Shown here: positions 34,553 to 42,514 of the stretch, one piece after another
Position numbering within the stretch: the first letter of the stretch is position 1
How the letters are laid out: each line of letters begins with the position of its first letter
Source of the DNA: a bacterium
GTDB taxonomy: Bacteria > Cyanobacteriota > Vampirovibrionia > Obscuribacterales > Obscuribacteraceae
Assembly (NCBI GenBank): GCA_016124935.1
Contig: WGMS01000011.1
Location: 1-64,000, forward strand
DNA: 64,000 bases
Direction of reading: 5' to 3'
Notes under the pieces: model-generated
Seen by the model: only the letters and a program-made list of their open reading frames with translations
What the model was told of the DNA's origin: nothing
The model's database searches: none
Position numbers and translations under genes: made by a program

Positions 34553-35464
34553 ATGAAGACAAACTTGCATCCGCTGACCAAGCAGCGCAATAGCTATGTC
34601 GCGAATTTCGATGGCAAGGAGTATTTCATCCAGGCTTGCGATTTCGAGCATTTCCCCCTGGAGAAAATCGTCGTCCGAAAAGAGACCGAGTTTCAGGAGA
34701 TAGCCATCGTCGATACGCCGAAGTATGGCCGGGTTCTCTTTCTCGATGGTGACCTACAAAGTAGTGAGATAGACGAAACTTTCTACCACGAGCTTTTGAT
34801 TCAGCCTGCCATGCTTACCCATAAGAGACCCCGGCGGGTGCTTGTGGTTGGAACCGGTGAAGGCGCTTCCTTAAGAGAGATTTTCAAACATGAAGAGGTT
34901 GAATCGGTGGTGGCCATCGATATAGACAGGGAAGTGGTGGAGCTCTGCACAGAGCATCTGCCTACCTGGCACCATGGCCGAATGAAAGACGAAAGGGTTC
35001 GTCACGAGTTCAAGGATGGCTTCGAGTATTTGCGGCAATCCGAAGAAACTTTCGATGTGGTCATTATCGATATTGTTTCGGATCTCTACCAAGGACCGGC
35101 TGCTGAGCTTTATACCCCGGCTTTTTACGACCTGGTCAAATCGAGGCTCAGCCCCGATGGTGTTGTCGCTATCCAGGGCATGATTCTCTCGCCGGTGGAA
35201 TCTGAGACTTCGGGTCACAGAAGGCTTCGCCAGTCGGTCAGGCGTGTTTTCAAACATGTCCACAGCTATCGCGGTTACATTCCTTCTTTCCTCTCTTCCT
35301 GGGGCTTTTTGCTTGCTTCGGACTGGTTCTCCGCCGCAGAGATAAATCCTGAGTTTTTCGACGGTAGACTGGCCGGCAAAGCTATGAAGCATCTGGATGG
35401 AGCGGCGATTACGGCTGCTTTCGGTCTCGACAAAGAGACTCGCAGAATACTGGACAATATGTAA
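34553..35464 (+). CDS. speE: Polyamine aminopropyltransferase (spermidine synthase family)
   Basis: 303 residues. Family motifs: LDGDLQSSEIDETFYHE at the polyamine site, VLVVGTGEGASLREIFKH at the nucleotide site (G100-T-G-E-G-A instead of the GGGDGG of classical spermidine synthases), and VVIIDIVSD. The GTGEGA..RE variant resembles enzymes acting on agmatine or making thermospermine, so the acceptor may not be putrescine. It uses decarboxylated S-adenosylmethionine from the product of the preceding speD gene. A good ribosome-binding site (GGGGAG) precedes the ATG. Confidence 0.9.
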   Translation: MKTNLHPLTKQRNSYVANFDGKEYFIQACDFEHFPLEKIVVRKETEFQEIAIVDTPKYGRVLFLDGDLQSSEIDETFYHELLIQPAMLTHKRPRRVLVVGTGEGASLREIFKHEEVESVVAIDIDREVVELCTEHLPTWHHGRMKDERVRHEFKDGFEYLRQSEETFDVVIIDIVSDLYQGPAAELYTPAFYDLVKSRLSPDGVVAIQGMILSPVESETSGHRRLRQSVRRVFKHVHSYRGYIPSFLSSWGFLLASDWFSAAEINPEFFDGRLAGKAMKHLDGAAITAAFGLDKETRRILDNM

Positions 35465-35505
35465 GGAATTCACGGAGGCCCTGGCTACCCTGGTTGGAGG
35501 TTCCT

Positions 35506-35988
35506 ATGGTTCTGGCTGATACCATCGGCATTCTATTGATCGTACTGGGCACTCTTGCGGCCACAAGTACGCTCTGGCTTTTTCATCTGGCGCTCTGGCC
35601 AGAATTGGTGGAAGCCGCCGGGAGCAAGTTCACCAGCAGCCCTGTCAAGTCATTTTTTGTCGGACTGCCCTGTCTGCTTCTGACCATATTTCTTGTGGGC
35701 GCCCTCTCTAATATGGGCAAGGGTCCCAATGAATTCGCTGTTCTCGTATTAATGAGTTTGTTTCTTTTCGTGGCCAGCATGGGAGTCTCCGGTTTTGCCG
35801 CCAAGATAGGAGAAAGTCTCGATTTCGACACGAGCCGCAAATGGAAGCCGGTTCTCTTTGGTGGACTGATTCTCGAATTTACCTTTCTCTTTCCTGTTTT
35901 AGGCTGGATTCTGGTTTTCCCTCTGGTCAGTATCACCGGGTTCGGTGCTTCGCTCAGAGCGATCATCTCCAGTCGGCGTTCCCGATGA
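35506..35988 (+). CDS. Membrane protein, four predicted helices
   Basis: 160 residues with hydrophobic segments at about 5-28, 42-65, 75-95 and 110-145. No family recognised. The ATG at 35506 has GGAGG upstream (the TTG at 35494 is unlikely). Its stop overlaps the start of the DUF1800 gene (ATGA), so the two are coupled and probably function together. Confidence 0.7.
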   Translation: MVLADTIGILLIVLGTLAATSTLWLFHLALWPELVEAAGSKFTSSPVKSFFVGLPCLLLTIFLVGALSNMGKGPNEFAVLVLMSLFLFVASMGVSGFAAKIGESLDFDTSRKWKPVLFGGLILEFTFLFPVLGWILVFPLVSITGFGASLRAIISSRRSR

Positions 35989-37457
35989 AAGTCGATCGAA
36001 GAGTCTTTTGCAGAGCCGGTAGTGCTATGCTGGGGGCACTTTCGCTGAGCGCATGCGAACAGGCAATCAGTGAACTTGATAAACGATTCGGTGATGATAT
36101 ACCGGCACGGATTGTGGTGCCGGATTCGGTGCTGATCGATGATGATCATCATTTCTTGAGTCGGCTCAGTTTCGGTCCGACACCATCATCTCTTGCCGAG
36201 ATCAGGGAGTCGGGGGCGCAGAATTGGCTGGAGCGCCAGTTGCAACCCTCTTCTATCGATGATCGAATGGCGCAGCTTCGCACTCGTCGTTTCGAGTCTC
36301 GGTTCGTGTCGTCCGGTGATTGTTTCGATTTCAGGAAGGAGGTCTTGAGAGCGGATTTAGTAAGGCATACCCTGTTGAAGGCTATATATTCCAATCGGCA
36401 GCTTCTTGAAGTGATGGTCAATTTCTGGAGCGACCATCTCAACATCAACATAGAAAAAGGAGACTGTGTCTATTACAAAACCACTGACGATCTCGATGTT
36501 ATCCGTAAACATGCTCTGGGAAAGTTCTCCGACCTGATTCGGGCTTCTGCCACCAGTGCCGCCATGCTGGAGTATCTCGACGGTAAGGACAACAAAGTCG
36601 AGAAAGCCGGGGACGCTCCCAACGAGAACTATGCAAGGGAACTACTCGAACTTCATACGCTCGGTGTGGATGGTGGCTATACCCAGAAGGATGTGTTCGA
36701 GGCGGCGCGCTGTCTCAGTGGTTACAGAGTCAGAGAGAAATTCGCAAAAGGCAAGGTCTTTTTCGATCCGGCTTGTCACGACGATGGAGCGAAGCTGGTG
36801 CTGGGGCAGGTTATTCCGGCCGGTGGCGGAGAGACCGACCTGAATCGTCTCATTCAAATAGTTTCTCGACATCCTTCCACAGCCAGGCATATAAGCAGAA
36901 AGCTGATTCGTCACTTTGTCATGGACGAGCCGACAAGCGGTTTGACAGCTAGGCTCGCCAGAGTTTTTCTTGCCGGTGACGGCAATATGGAAGCGGTGCT
37001 CAGAGAGCTTTTTCAATCGAAAGAGTTTTTCGATAACAGAGGCAACAAAATCAAGCGACCTTTTCGCTTCCTCGTCAGCGCTCTCAGGGCAGCAGGGGCA
37101 GAGACCTTCGCCCGGGCGCCTTTATATACATATCTATCATCCATGGGCCAGGAGCCCTTTCAACATCCGACCCCGGACGGTTATCCTGAAGAGACCCTTC
37201 CATGGCTGGGCTCGCTTCTGTGGCGCTGGAACTTCGCTTTTGGCCTGGGGGCAGACCGGATCGAGTCGGTGCGGGTAGACCTGGATGGACTTATGACCGC
37301 TCTAGGGAGCGAGGGAAGAGCCGAGGAGCTTTTATTCGCCTTTCTAAACGGCCGCAAACCCACTAAAGAAGAGCGCTTCTGTCTGGCTCGCCATGGTAGG
37401 AATCATGCCGAACTGTTTGGTCTCATTCTCTCTTCTCCGGCATTCCAGAGGTATTGA
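35985..37457 (+). CDS. DUF1800 protein with Tat lipoprotein signal (second cassette)
   Basis: 490 residues. The start codon overlaps the previous stop; it gives VDRRVFCRAGSAMLGALSLSAC, a twin-arginine signal ending in a lipobox (LSAC), so the mature protein should be lipid-anchored. The mature part has the DUF1800 signatures: HHFLSRLSFGPTPSSL, VNFWSDHLNI, NENYARELLELHTLGVDGGY and the C-terminal LSSPAF. About 20 kb away is a paralogous cassette without a lipobox. Probably a partner of the following DUF1501 gene; reaction unknown. Confidence 0.88.
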   Translation: MKVDRRVFCRAGSAMLGALSLSACEQAISELDKRFGDDIPARIVVPDSVLIDDDHHFLSRLSFGPTPSSLAEIRESGAQNWLERQLQPSSIDDRMAQLRTRRFESRFVSSGDCFDFRKEVLRADLVRHTLLKAIYSNRQLLEVMVNFWSDHLNINIEKGDCVYYKTTDDLDVIRKHALGKFSDLIRASATSAAMLEYLDGKDNKVEKAGDAPNENYARELLELHTLGVDGGYTQKDVFEAARCLSGYRVREKFAKGKVFFDPACHDDGAKLVLGQVIPAGGGETDLNRLIQIVSRHPSTARHISRKLIRHFVMDEPTSGLTARLARVFLAGDGNMEAVLRELFQSKEFFDNRGNKIKRPFRFLVSALRAAGAETFARAPLYTYLSSMGQEPFQHPTPDGYPEETLPWLGSLLWRWNFAFGLGADRIESVRVDLDGLMTALGSEGRAEELLFAFLNGRKPTKEERFCLARHGRNHAELFGLILSSPAFQRY

Positions 37458-37460
37458 AGG

Positions 37461-38780
37461 GTGAAAGAGACCAGACGAAGCTTTTTGAAGAGATTGGCCT
37501 TCAATAGAGCCGGAGACCGCAAGGCAGCCGTCGAGGAAGCTGATCATGTCTTCTTGAATATCTTTTTGCGAGGCGGCGCCGATACGCTTAATATGTTGAT
37601 TCCCTATGGTGACGACGACTATTATCGAGCGCGACCGACCATAGGCATCAAAAGTGGTGGCACTGTCTTGAAGCCTTCTGCCGATGGTGATCTCGCAGTG
37701 AAACTGGATGATTTCTATGCTCTTCACCCACGAATGGCTCCTTTGAGACGAATCTATCAGGAGGGGCGTCTTGCTTTCGTGCAGGCTGTGGGGTCTGACA
37801 ATGTCTCCGGCTCTCATTTCGAAGCGCAAGATCAGATGGAACATGGTGAAGCTTATCGCCGAAGACTGCAGGGTGGTTGGCTGGGACGTCATCTGTTCTA
37901 TCGAACCGGAAGAAGTTCCAGAGATTCCACATATTCTCCACTTACGGCGGTGGCTTTCGGTAATACCATACCGGAGGTTCTTCGCGGTGCGCCCACGGTG
38001 GCCGCTTTGCAGTCAGTGGATGAGGTAGAGCTGAAGGGCGGCTCCGGCGCGATTCTCGAAGACCTCTCTTCGCTTTATAGAGCCAGTAGAGACGACCTTG
38101 GACGAGCCGGCGCCGATACCCTGCGTCTGCTTGATAGAATCGCCTCGATGAAAGCTTCACGAAGCCTGTTAAAATCAGGATCTGGGGGTGTCGATTATCC
38201 GGACTGCGCCCTGGCTCGCAGTCTGGCTGACGTGGCCAGGCTGGTCAAAGCAGAGCTCGGTCTGAACGTGGCTTGTGTCGATCATGGCGGCTGGGATACT
38301 CACTTTATTCAAGGAGGAGCCCAGGGGTTGCAGGCAGGCAGCATAGATGAGCTTTCGAGAAGTCTGGATGCCTTTGACAAGGACTTGGCCAGGGATAATC
38401 TTCGCTCCCGGGTTACAGTAATGGTGATCACCGAGTTCGGAAGACGCTCTTACGAAAACAGCTCAATGGGAACAGATCATGGCAGGGCATTTTCTCTTTT
38501 CATTATTTCGGATAGAGTTCGAGGCGGTCGAGTTATAGGTGAGTGGCCGGGTCTTGCCGAGGTAAACGATCCATTGCATGAGCCCAAGAAAGTCTTGAGG
38601 AGAATCCCCGGTCTGGAAGAGGATCTGGATGTGGGACCGGCGGGTCTGTCTGTTCTTATAGATTACCGTGATGTTCTCTATGCTTTAACAGAGACACTTC
38701 TGGGCAACGGTCAGGTCGCTAAGGTCTTTCCCGACTTCCAGCCGAGATCCGCCAAGAATCTGACCGAACTTTTTAATTAG
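37461..38780 (+). CDS. DUF1501 protein (second cassette) with an incomplete Tat signal
   Basis: 439 residues, GTG start with AGAGG upstream. DUF1501 motifs: IFLRGGADTLNMLIPYG, DYYRARPTI, SHFEAQDQMEHG, DHGGWDTHFIQGG and TEFGRRSYEN followed by TDHGRA. The N-terminus has TRRSFLKRLAF but no hydrophobic stretch after it, unlike the first DUF1501 protein. It may be exported bound to the DUF1800 lipoprotein ('hitchhiker' Tat export) or stay inside. It follows the DUF1800 stop by three bases and overlaps the convergent DUF4173 gene by eight bases. Confidence 0.88.
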   Translation: MKETRRSFLKRLAFNRAGDRKAAVEEADHVFLNIFLRGGADTLNMLIPYGDDDYYRARPTIGIKSGGTVLKPSADGDLAVKLDDFYALHPRMAPLRRIYQEGRLAFVQAVGSDNVSGSHFEAQDQMEHGEAYRRRLQGGWLGRHLFYRTGRSSRDSTYSPLTAVAFGNTIPEVLRGAPTVAALQSVDEVELKGGSGAILEDLSSLYRASRDDLGRAGADTLRLLDRIASMKASRSLLKSGSGGVDYPDCALARSLADVARLVKAELGLNVACVDHGGWDTHFIQGGAQGLQAGSIDELSRSLDAFDKDLARDNLRSRVTVMVITEFGRRSYENSSMGTDHGRAFSLFIISDRVRGGRVIGEWPGLAEVNDPLHEPKKVLRRIPGLEEDLDVGPAGLSVLIDYRDVLYALTETLLGNGQVAKVFPDFQPRSAKNLTELFN

Positions 38781-40251
38781 GACCAAAATTTTCCAGGGCT
38801 GATTCTGCCTCGGCACGGGAGAGATTGAAAGTTTTCCAGTCTTTCGCAGGATTTTTCTTTCGTGATTTCAGCGTCGAGAGAATTCTGTCTTTTAAGTTGG
38901 ATTCGTCCTTGCTCCGAGTTTCTGCCACAAGAGGCGGAGTGGCATCTGCGCTCAGGCTAAGAAGATAATCCAGATCGATTGTCTTGCCGGATCTAGCTCT
39001 TTCCAGATTGACCCTGGCGATGATACTGTCCGGATTGAGAAGATTGAGGCTGATTACCGCAAGATATCCCGAGATGATGGTGGCAAGCGCGAAACGTTTT
39101 CTGTTTCCTCTGAGGACCGTGCCGGTAAAGATGGCGAAGACCACGGCAAGCCAGATCATGAAAGAGAAGACATAGAATCTAAGTTCGGTTTGACCGTATT
39201 CCATTTGATAGAGCTGCATTCGTTTGCAGGCCGAGACCATGATCACCAGCGTCAAGGCGACATTGACCAGGGCCTGGCTGGAGAAGATAATCGCGTTGAG
39301 TCGGCTTGTCTTTTTCAGGCTCCATTCCAGAAGCATCAGGGTGGGCAGGGTCAGTGCGACAACGGCTGCAAGTTCGAAGAAGCCCCGTCGAGCGTACTCT
39401 GCCAGGGTCAGATTATTGGTCTCCATTAAAGTGGATGTGCCACCGAAGAGATAGGTGAACTGAATGTATATAAACGAACCGAAGAGCAGGTTTATCAGGG
39501 TTAGTACAGTGGATACTTCCACCATTCCCAGCTTGAAGGGTTGGTCGTCTGCTTCTTTGTCTTCACCCCAGTCGATGTGATCATAACCTTTGCCGGTGAA
39601 CATACCGTGCAGAAAGCCGACGAAGGCCCAGAGGGAGAGACAGAGTATTGTGAGATGTCGGCTCATTCCTTCCAGATCTATATTGAGGCTTTTCTTGACC
39701 ATTCCGGCAAAGGCCGCATCGGCGGATATGAAAAGACCTCCGAAAATCAGCACCAGTGGCAGGGCTATGGCCGCACCCCGGAGAGTGCCGCCGACTATCT
39801 CTTTCACTTCCGGTTTCAATAGATCATTCCAGTTCAGGATGTTGAAGAAGAATTGCCAGGGCTTGATAGTGACAGACTCGATACCGGCAGCCAGAGATTG
39901 AATGTACTGAGCCATGCCTGCCGTTAATACTCTGAACCCCTGCATGCTTATGGATGCTGTGAGGATGAGAAAGAGCGCTACGGCGCAATTGAGACCGGTC
40001 AGAAATTTTGAGTCTCGCAAGACGATGAGAGTGGAGAGGATGAAAGCGGCAAAGACGAACCAGAGAGAATGCCGTCTTATGGGCAGCTTGTTTTTTATTG
40101 CCAGGGGAAGCATGATCGCAAGTAGAGGCAGGAGAAAAAGAGGACAGTTCGCGCCGAGCGGGGCACCACCGAATATGTTGTCGAAAAATAGATAGGTGAA
40201 CAGGCCGGAGAGAAGTACACCGGATACGATGATAGATCGAGTATATGTCAT
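38773..40251 (-). CDS. DUF4173-family integral membrane protein
   Basis: 492 residues with about 11 hydrophobic segments. ADAAFAGMVKKSLN and the following CLSLWAFVGFLHG, with LRFYVFSFMIWLA near the C-terminal half, match my memory of the DUF4173 (YfaZ-like sensor-kinase neighbour) family; a DUF4153-type assignment is possible. A charged tail of about 80 residues ends the protein. No function known. Confidence 0.7.
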   Translation of the reverse strand: MTYTRSIIVSGVLLSGLFTYLFFDNIFGGAPLGANCPLFLLPLLAIMLPLAIKNKLPIRRHSLWFVFAAFILSTLIVLRDSKFLTGLNCAVALFLILTASISMQGFRVLTAGMAQYIQSLAAGIESVTIKPWQFFFNILNWNDLLKPEVKEIVGGTLRGAAIALPLVLIFGGLFISADAAFAGMVKKSLNIDLEGMSRHLTILCLSLWAFVGFLHGMFTGKGYDHIDWGEDKEADDQPFKLGMVEVSTVLTLINLLFGSFIYIQFTYLFGGTSTLMETNNLTLAEYARRGFFELAAVVALTLPTLMLLEWSLKKTSRLNAIIFSSQALVNVALTLVIMVSACKRMQLYQMEYGQTELRFYVFSFMIWLAVVFAIFTGTVLRGNRKRFALATIISGYLAVISLNLLNPDSIIARVNLERARSGKTIDLDYLLSLSADATPPLVAETRSKDESNLKDRILSTLKSRKKNPAKDWKTFNLSRAEAESALENFGPN

Positions 40252-40353
40252 GATTCTGCTTTAGATCCTGATTCTGCCCCGGGAGGGGTCTTGGGTTCAG
40301 AGTCTCTACAGCAAGGCGAGCTCATTTAGGCGCCATTAATTGTTATCGTCCGG

Positions 40354-41427
40354 TTAGGATCTCGATCCGGTTTGGATATCGGCTTTCTCCAGTACTGTGG
40401 TGACCGCAGTGTTGAAGGCGGCGATGGTTCGATCTATGTCACTGTTGGTAATACCATAGTGAGTTACCGCGCGAATCTTCTCGGGTGCGGTGGCGAGAAC
40501 CAGTATTCCTAGATTTTTAAGCTCTTCGACCAGGTCCCGGGCCTTTAGCCGCTGGCCTGGAAAGTTCGTTTCGATCCAGACCATATTGCTCTGACAGATG
40601 GAGAGATCCACGTGGAGGCTGTCCAGCTTTGCCACGCCTTCAGCGAGTTTTCTGGCGTTTTCGTGATCTTCTTCGAGGCGATCTATCATTTTGTCGAGGG
40701 CGACCCTGCAGGCTGCCGCCAATAGACCTACCTGTCTCATCCCTCCACCAAGCACTTTTCGAGCCCGCCGCGCTTTATCTATGAACTCTCGATTGCCCAC
40801 CACCATAGAGCCGGCTGGTGCCGATAGTCCTTTTGAAAAGCAGAACTGTACCGAATCTATTTTCTCGACCAGGCGTTTTACATCGGTCTTGAGGGCCAGG
40901 GCGGCGTTGAAAATTCTCGCGCCGTCCATATGGGTTTTAAGATCATGGCAGGCGGCCGCTTCGGCCACCGCGTCTATATTTTCCAGCGGCACAGGGATAC
41001 CGTTCAAAGTGTTTTCCAGGCAGACCAGGCGTGTTATCGGCTTGTGCTGATCCCTGGGAGAGATATTGTCTATGAGATCAGAAGCCCTGAGCGCTTGCAT
41101 TTTCGATAGACCGATGGGATTGAGTACTATGCCGCCCAGGCTCGAAGCGCCGCCTTGTTCGTACTGAAAAATATGGGCGCCCCTGGCCACCAGCACTTCG
41201 TCTCCCCGTCCGCAATGGCTCAGCAACGAGACGAAATTTCCCATGGTGCCGGATGCCACGAAAAGGCCGGCCTCTTTGCCCAGCAGTCGAGCCGAATAGT
41301 CTTCCAGCTCATTGACGGTGGGATCCTCGCCAAAGACATCGTCGCCGACTTCGGCTTGCGCCATCGCCTCTTTCATTGCCGCGGTCGGTCTGGTGACGGT
41401 GTCGCTGCGCAGATCTATGACTGACAT
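40354..41427 (-). CDS. ltaE: Low-specificity L-threonine aldolase
   Basis: 357 residues of PLP fold type I. Typical start [12 protein letters not shown], then [41 protein letters not shown] and the PLP lysine in [10 protein letters not shown]. It cleaves L-threonine (and allo-threonine) to glycine and acetaldehyde in the cytoplasm. Family length normal. A small hypothetical gene lies 6 bases upstream on the same strand and is probably co-transcribed. Confidence 0.93.
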   Translation of the reverse strand: MSVIDLRSDTVTRPTAAMKEAMAQAEVGDDVFGEDPTVNELEDYSARLLGKEAGLFVASGTMGNFVSLLSHCGRGDEVLVARGAHIFQYEQGGASSLGGIVLNPIGLSKMQALRASDLIDNISPRDQHKPITRLVCLENTLNGIPVPLENIDAVAEAAACHDLKTHMDGARIFNAALALKTDVKRLVEKIDSVQFCFSKGLSAPAGSMVVGNREFIDKARRARKVLGGGMRQVGLLAAACRVALDKMIDRLEEDHENARKLAEGVAKLDSLHVDLSICQSNMVWIETNFPGQRLKARDLVEELKNLGILVLATAPEKIRAVTHYGITNSDIDRTIAAFNTAVTTVLEKADIQTGSRS

Positions 41428-41433
41428 GGAATG

Positions 41434-41760
41434 TTAGGAATCTTCTCGAACGATCAGGATGCCATGCTGTTCTATGGCTAGATAGGTTCTGCCTTCGAAC
41501 TGGAAGGTCTCTATCTTTACTCTGGTGATGCTCTGCTTCTGGGCTGCTATGTCCTGGCTGTTGATTTCGAGCATGTCTTCCATCGGGGTGTTCAATTGTT
41601 GAAATTGATAAGTAAGCCCGGACTCGACGCTGTCTTCTTCGAGCTTTCTCTCCACCGCCGGAGGGGAGAGCCTGTCCCTGTCATAGCTATCGTCCTTTAC
41701 CGGTTTAAGGGCAAGAATTACACATATGAACAAAACTAGTAAAATTACTTCCATGCTCAT
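41434..41760 (-). CDS. Small membrane-anchored hypothetical protein upstream of ltaE
   Basis: About 108 residues: one N-terminal membrane helix ([15 protein letters not shown]), a charged linker and a small beta-rich C-terminal part ([20 protein letters not shown]). No family recognised. Two ATG codons (41760 and 41754) are candidates. The latter shares its CATG with a possible start of the opposite-strand gene. A longer start at 41841 would lie inside that gene and is unlikely. Confidence 0.6.
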   Translation of the reverse strand: MSMEVILLVLFICVILALKPVKDDSYDRDRLSPPAVERKLEEDSVESGLTYQFQQLNTPMEDMLEINSQDIAAQKQSITRVKIETFQFEGRTYLAIEQHGILIVREDS

Positions 41761-42514
41761 CTTATGCCACAAACCGGCCAGGAAACATCTCCTTTTTTCA
41801 AAATCCTTCGCGCAAATTTTTGTTGCGTTCTTGCTGACCATGGCAGTCTCTTCCCTTTCCTGTCAGGCTCGAGGGGCCGGGCAGGACAAGGATTTCAACG
41901 GATATTATCAATCCGCCCTCGATTCCATATACACAGGTAGGTTCGACCAGGCGAGGAGCGACCTGGAGGCGGCTCGCCGCAGTGCCGGTGAAGCCCCAGA
42001 AGAGCTGAGGCTCTATAGACACGGCAGGGCAATGCTCGGCTGTGCCAGAGCTCTGGAACTGGAGCAGGAATTGCACTCTAATATGAACAGGCGCAGACGC
42101 AATTTCCTCTATGGCACTCTCTTTGTGATTATTTTTGGTCTGATCATGGGCTATCTGCTCAGGTATGGCAAGAAGAAGCCCGCGTTTGTCGAGCGTGTTG
42201 ATGACTGGGTTCAACGGGGGCGGGCCAGGTCGGAGAAGGGACTCGAAGCTCAAGCCGGAATGGCGATTATAAGTATGATTATCTACGCCGTCGTCGCGCT
42301 TTTTTTGCTTCTGATTGTGCTCGGGTTCATCTGGCTTTTGAAATCAGTTACCCCACCGGCTTCGGGTCAGTTCGAACAAGCTTCACCCATATTTAGTGAA
42401 GCCGTCGAACAGTTGAAGCTAAGCGGTGCCGATGCCGGGTATGATCCCGATAAGAGTGAGTTGTTGAAGAACTACAAACAGTTCCTGGAAGAGAGAAAAG
42501 GCAGTGGAAATTGA
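41753..42514 (+). CDS. Exported/membrane hypothetical protein upstream of the LRR kinase
   Basis: About 253 residues. N-terminal hydrophobic segment (IFVAFLLTMAVSS) acting as signal, a helical TPR-like part (YQSALDSIYTGRFDQARSDL), then membrane helices at about 110-130 and 165-195 and a helical C-terminal tail. No named family. The TGA overlaps the TTG of the kinase gene (TTGA), so translation is coupled and the protein may be a partner of the kinase. The start could also be the ATG at 41726. Confidence 0.65.
   Translation: MLILCHKPARKHLLFSKSFAQIFVAFLLTMAVSSLSCQARGAGQDKDFNGYYQSALDSIYTGRFDQARSDLEAARRSAGEAPEELRLYRHGRAMLGCARALELEQELHSNMNRRRRNFLYGTLFVIIFGLIMGYLLRYGKKKPAFVERVDDWVQRGRARSEKGLEAQAGMAIISMIIYAVVALFLLLIVLGFIWLLKSVTPPASGQFEQASPIFSEAVEQLKLSGADAGYDPDKSELLKNYKQFLEERKGSGN

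Noticed and set aside
35841-35984. Longer start for the second DUF1800 protein
   Set aside because: It lies inside the preceding membrane-protein gene and would bury the Tat signal; the ATGA overlap at 35985 is a better start.
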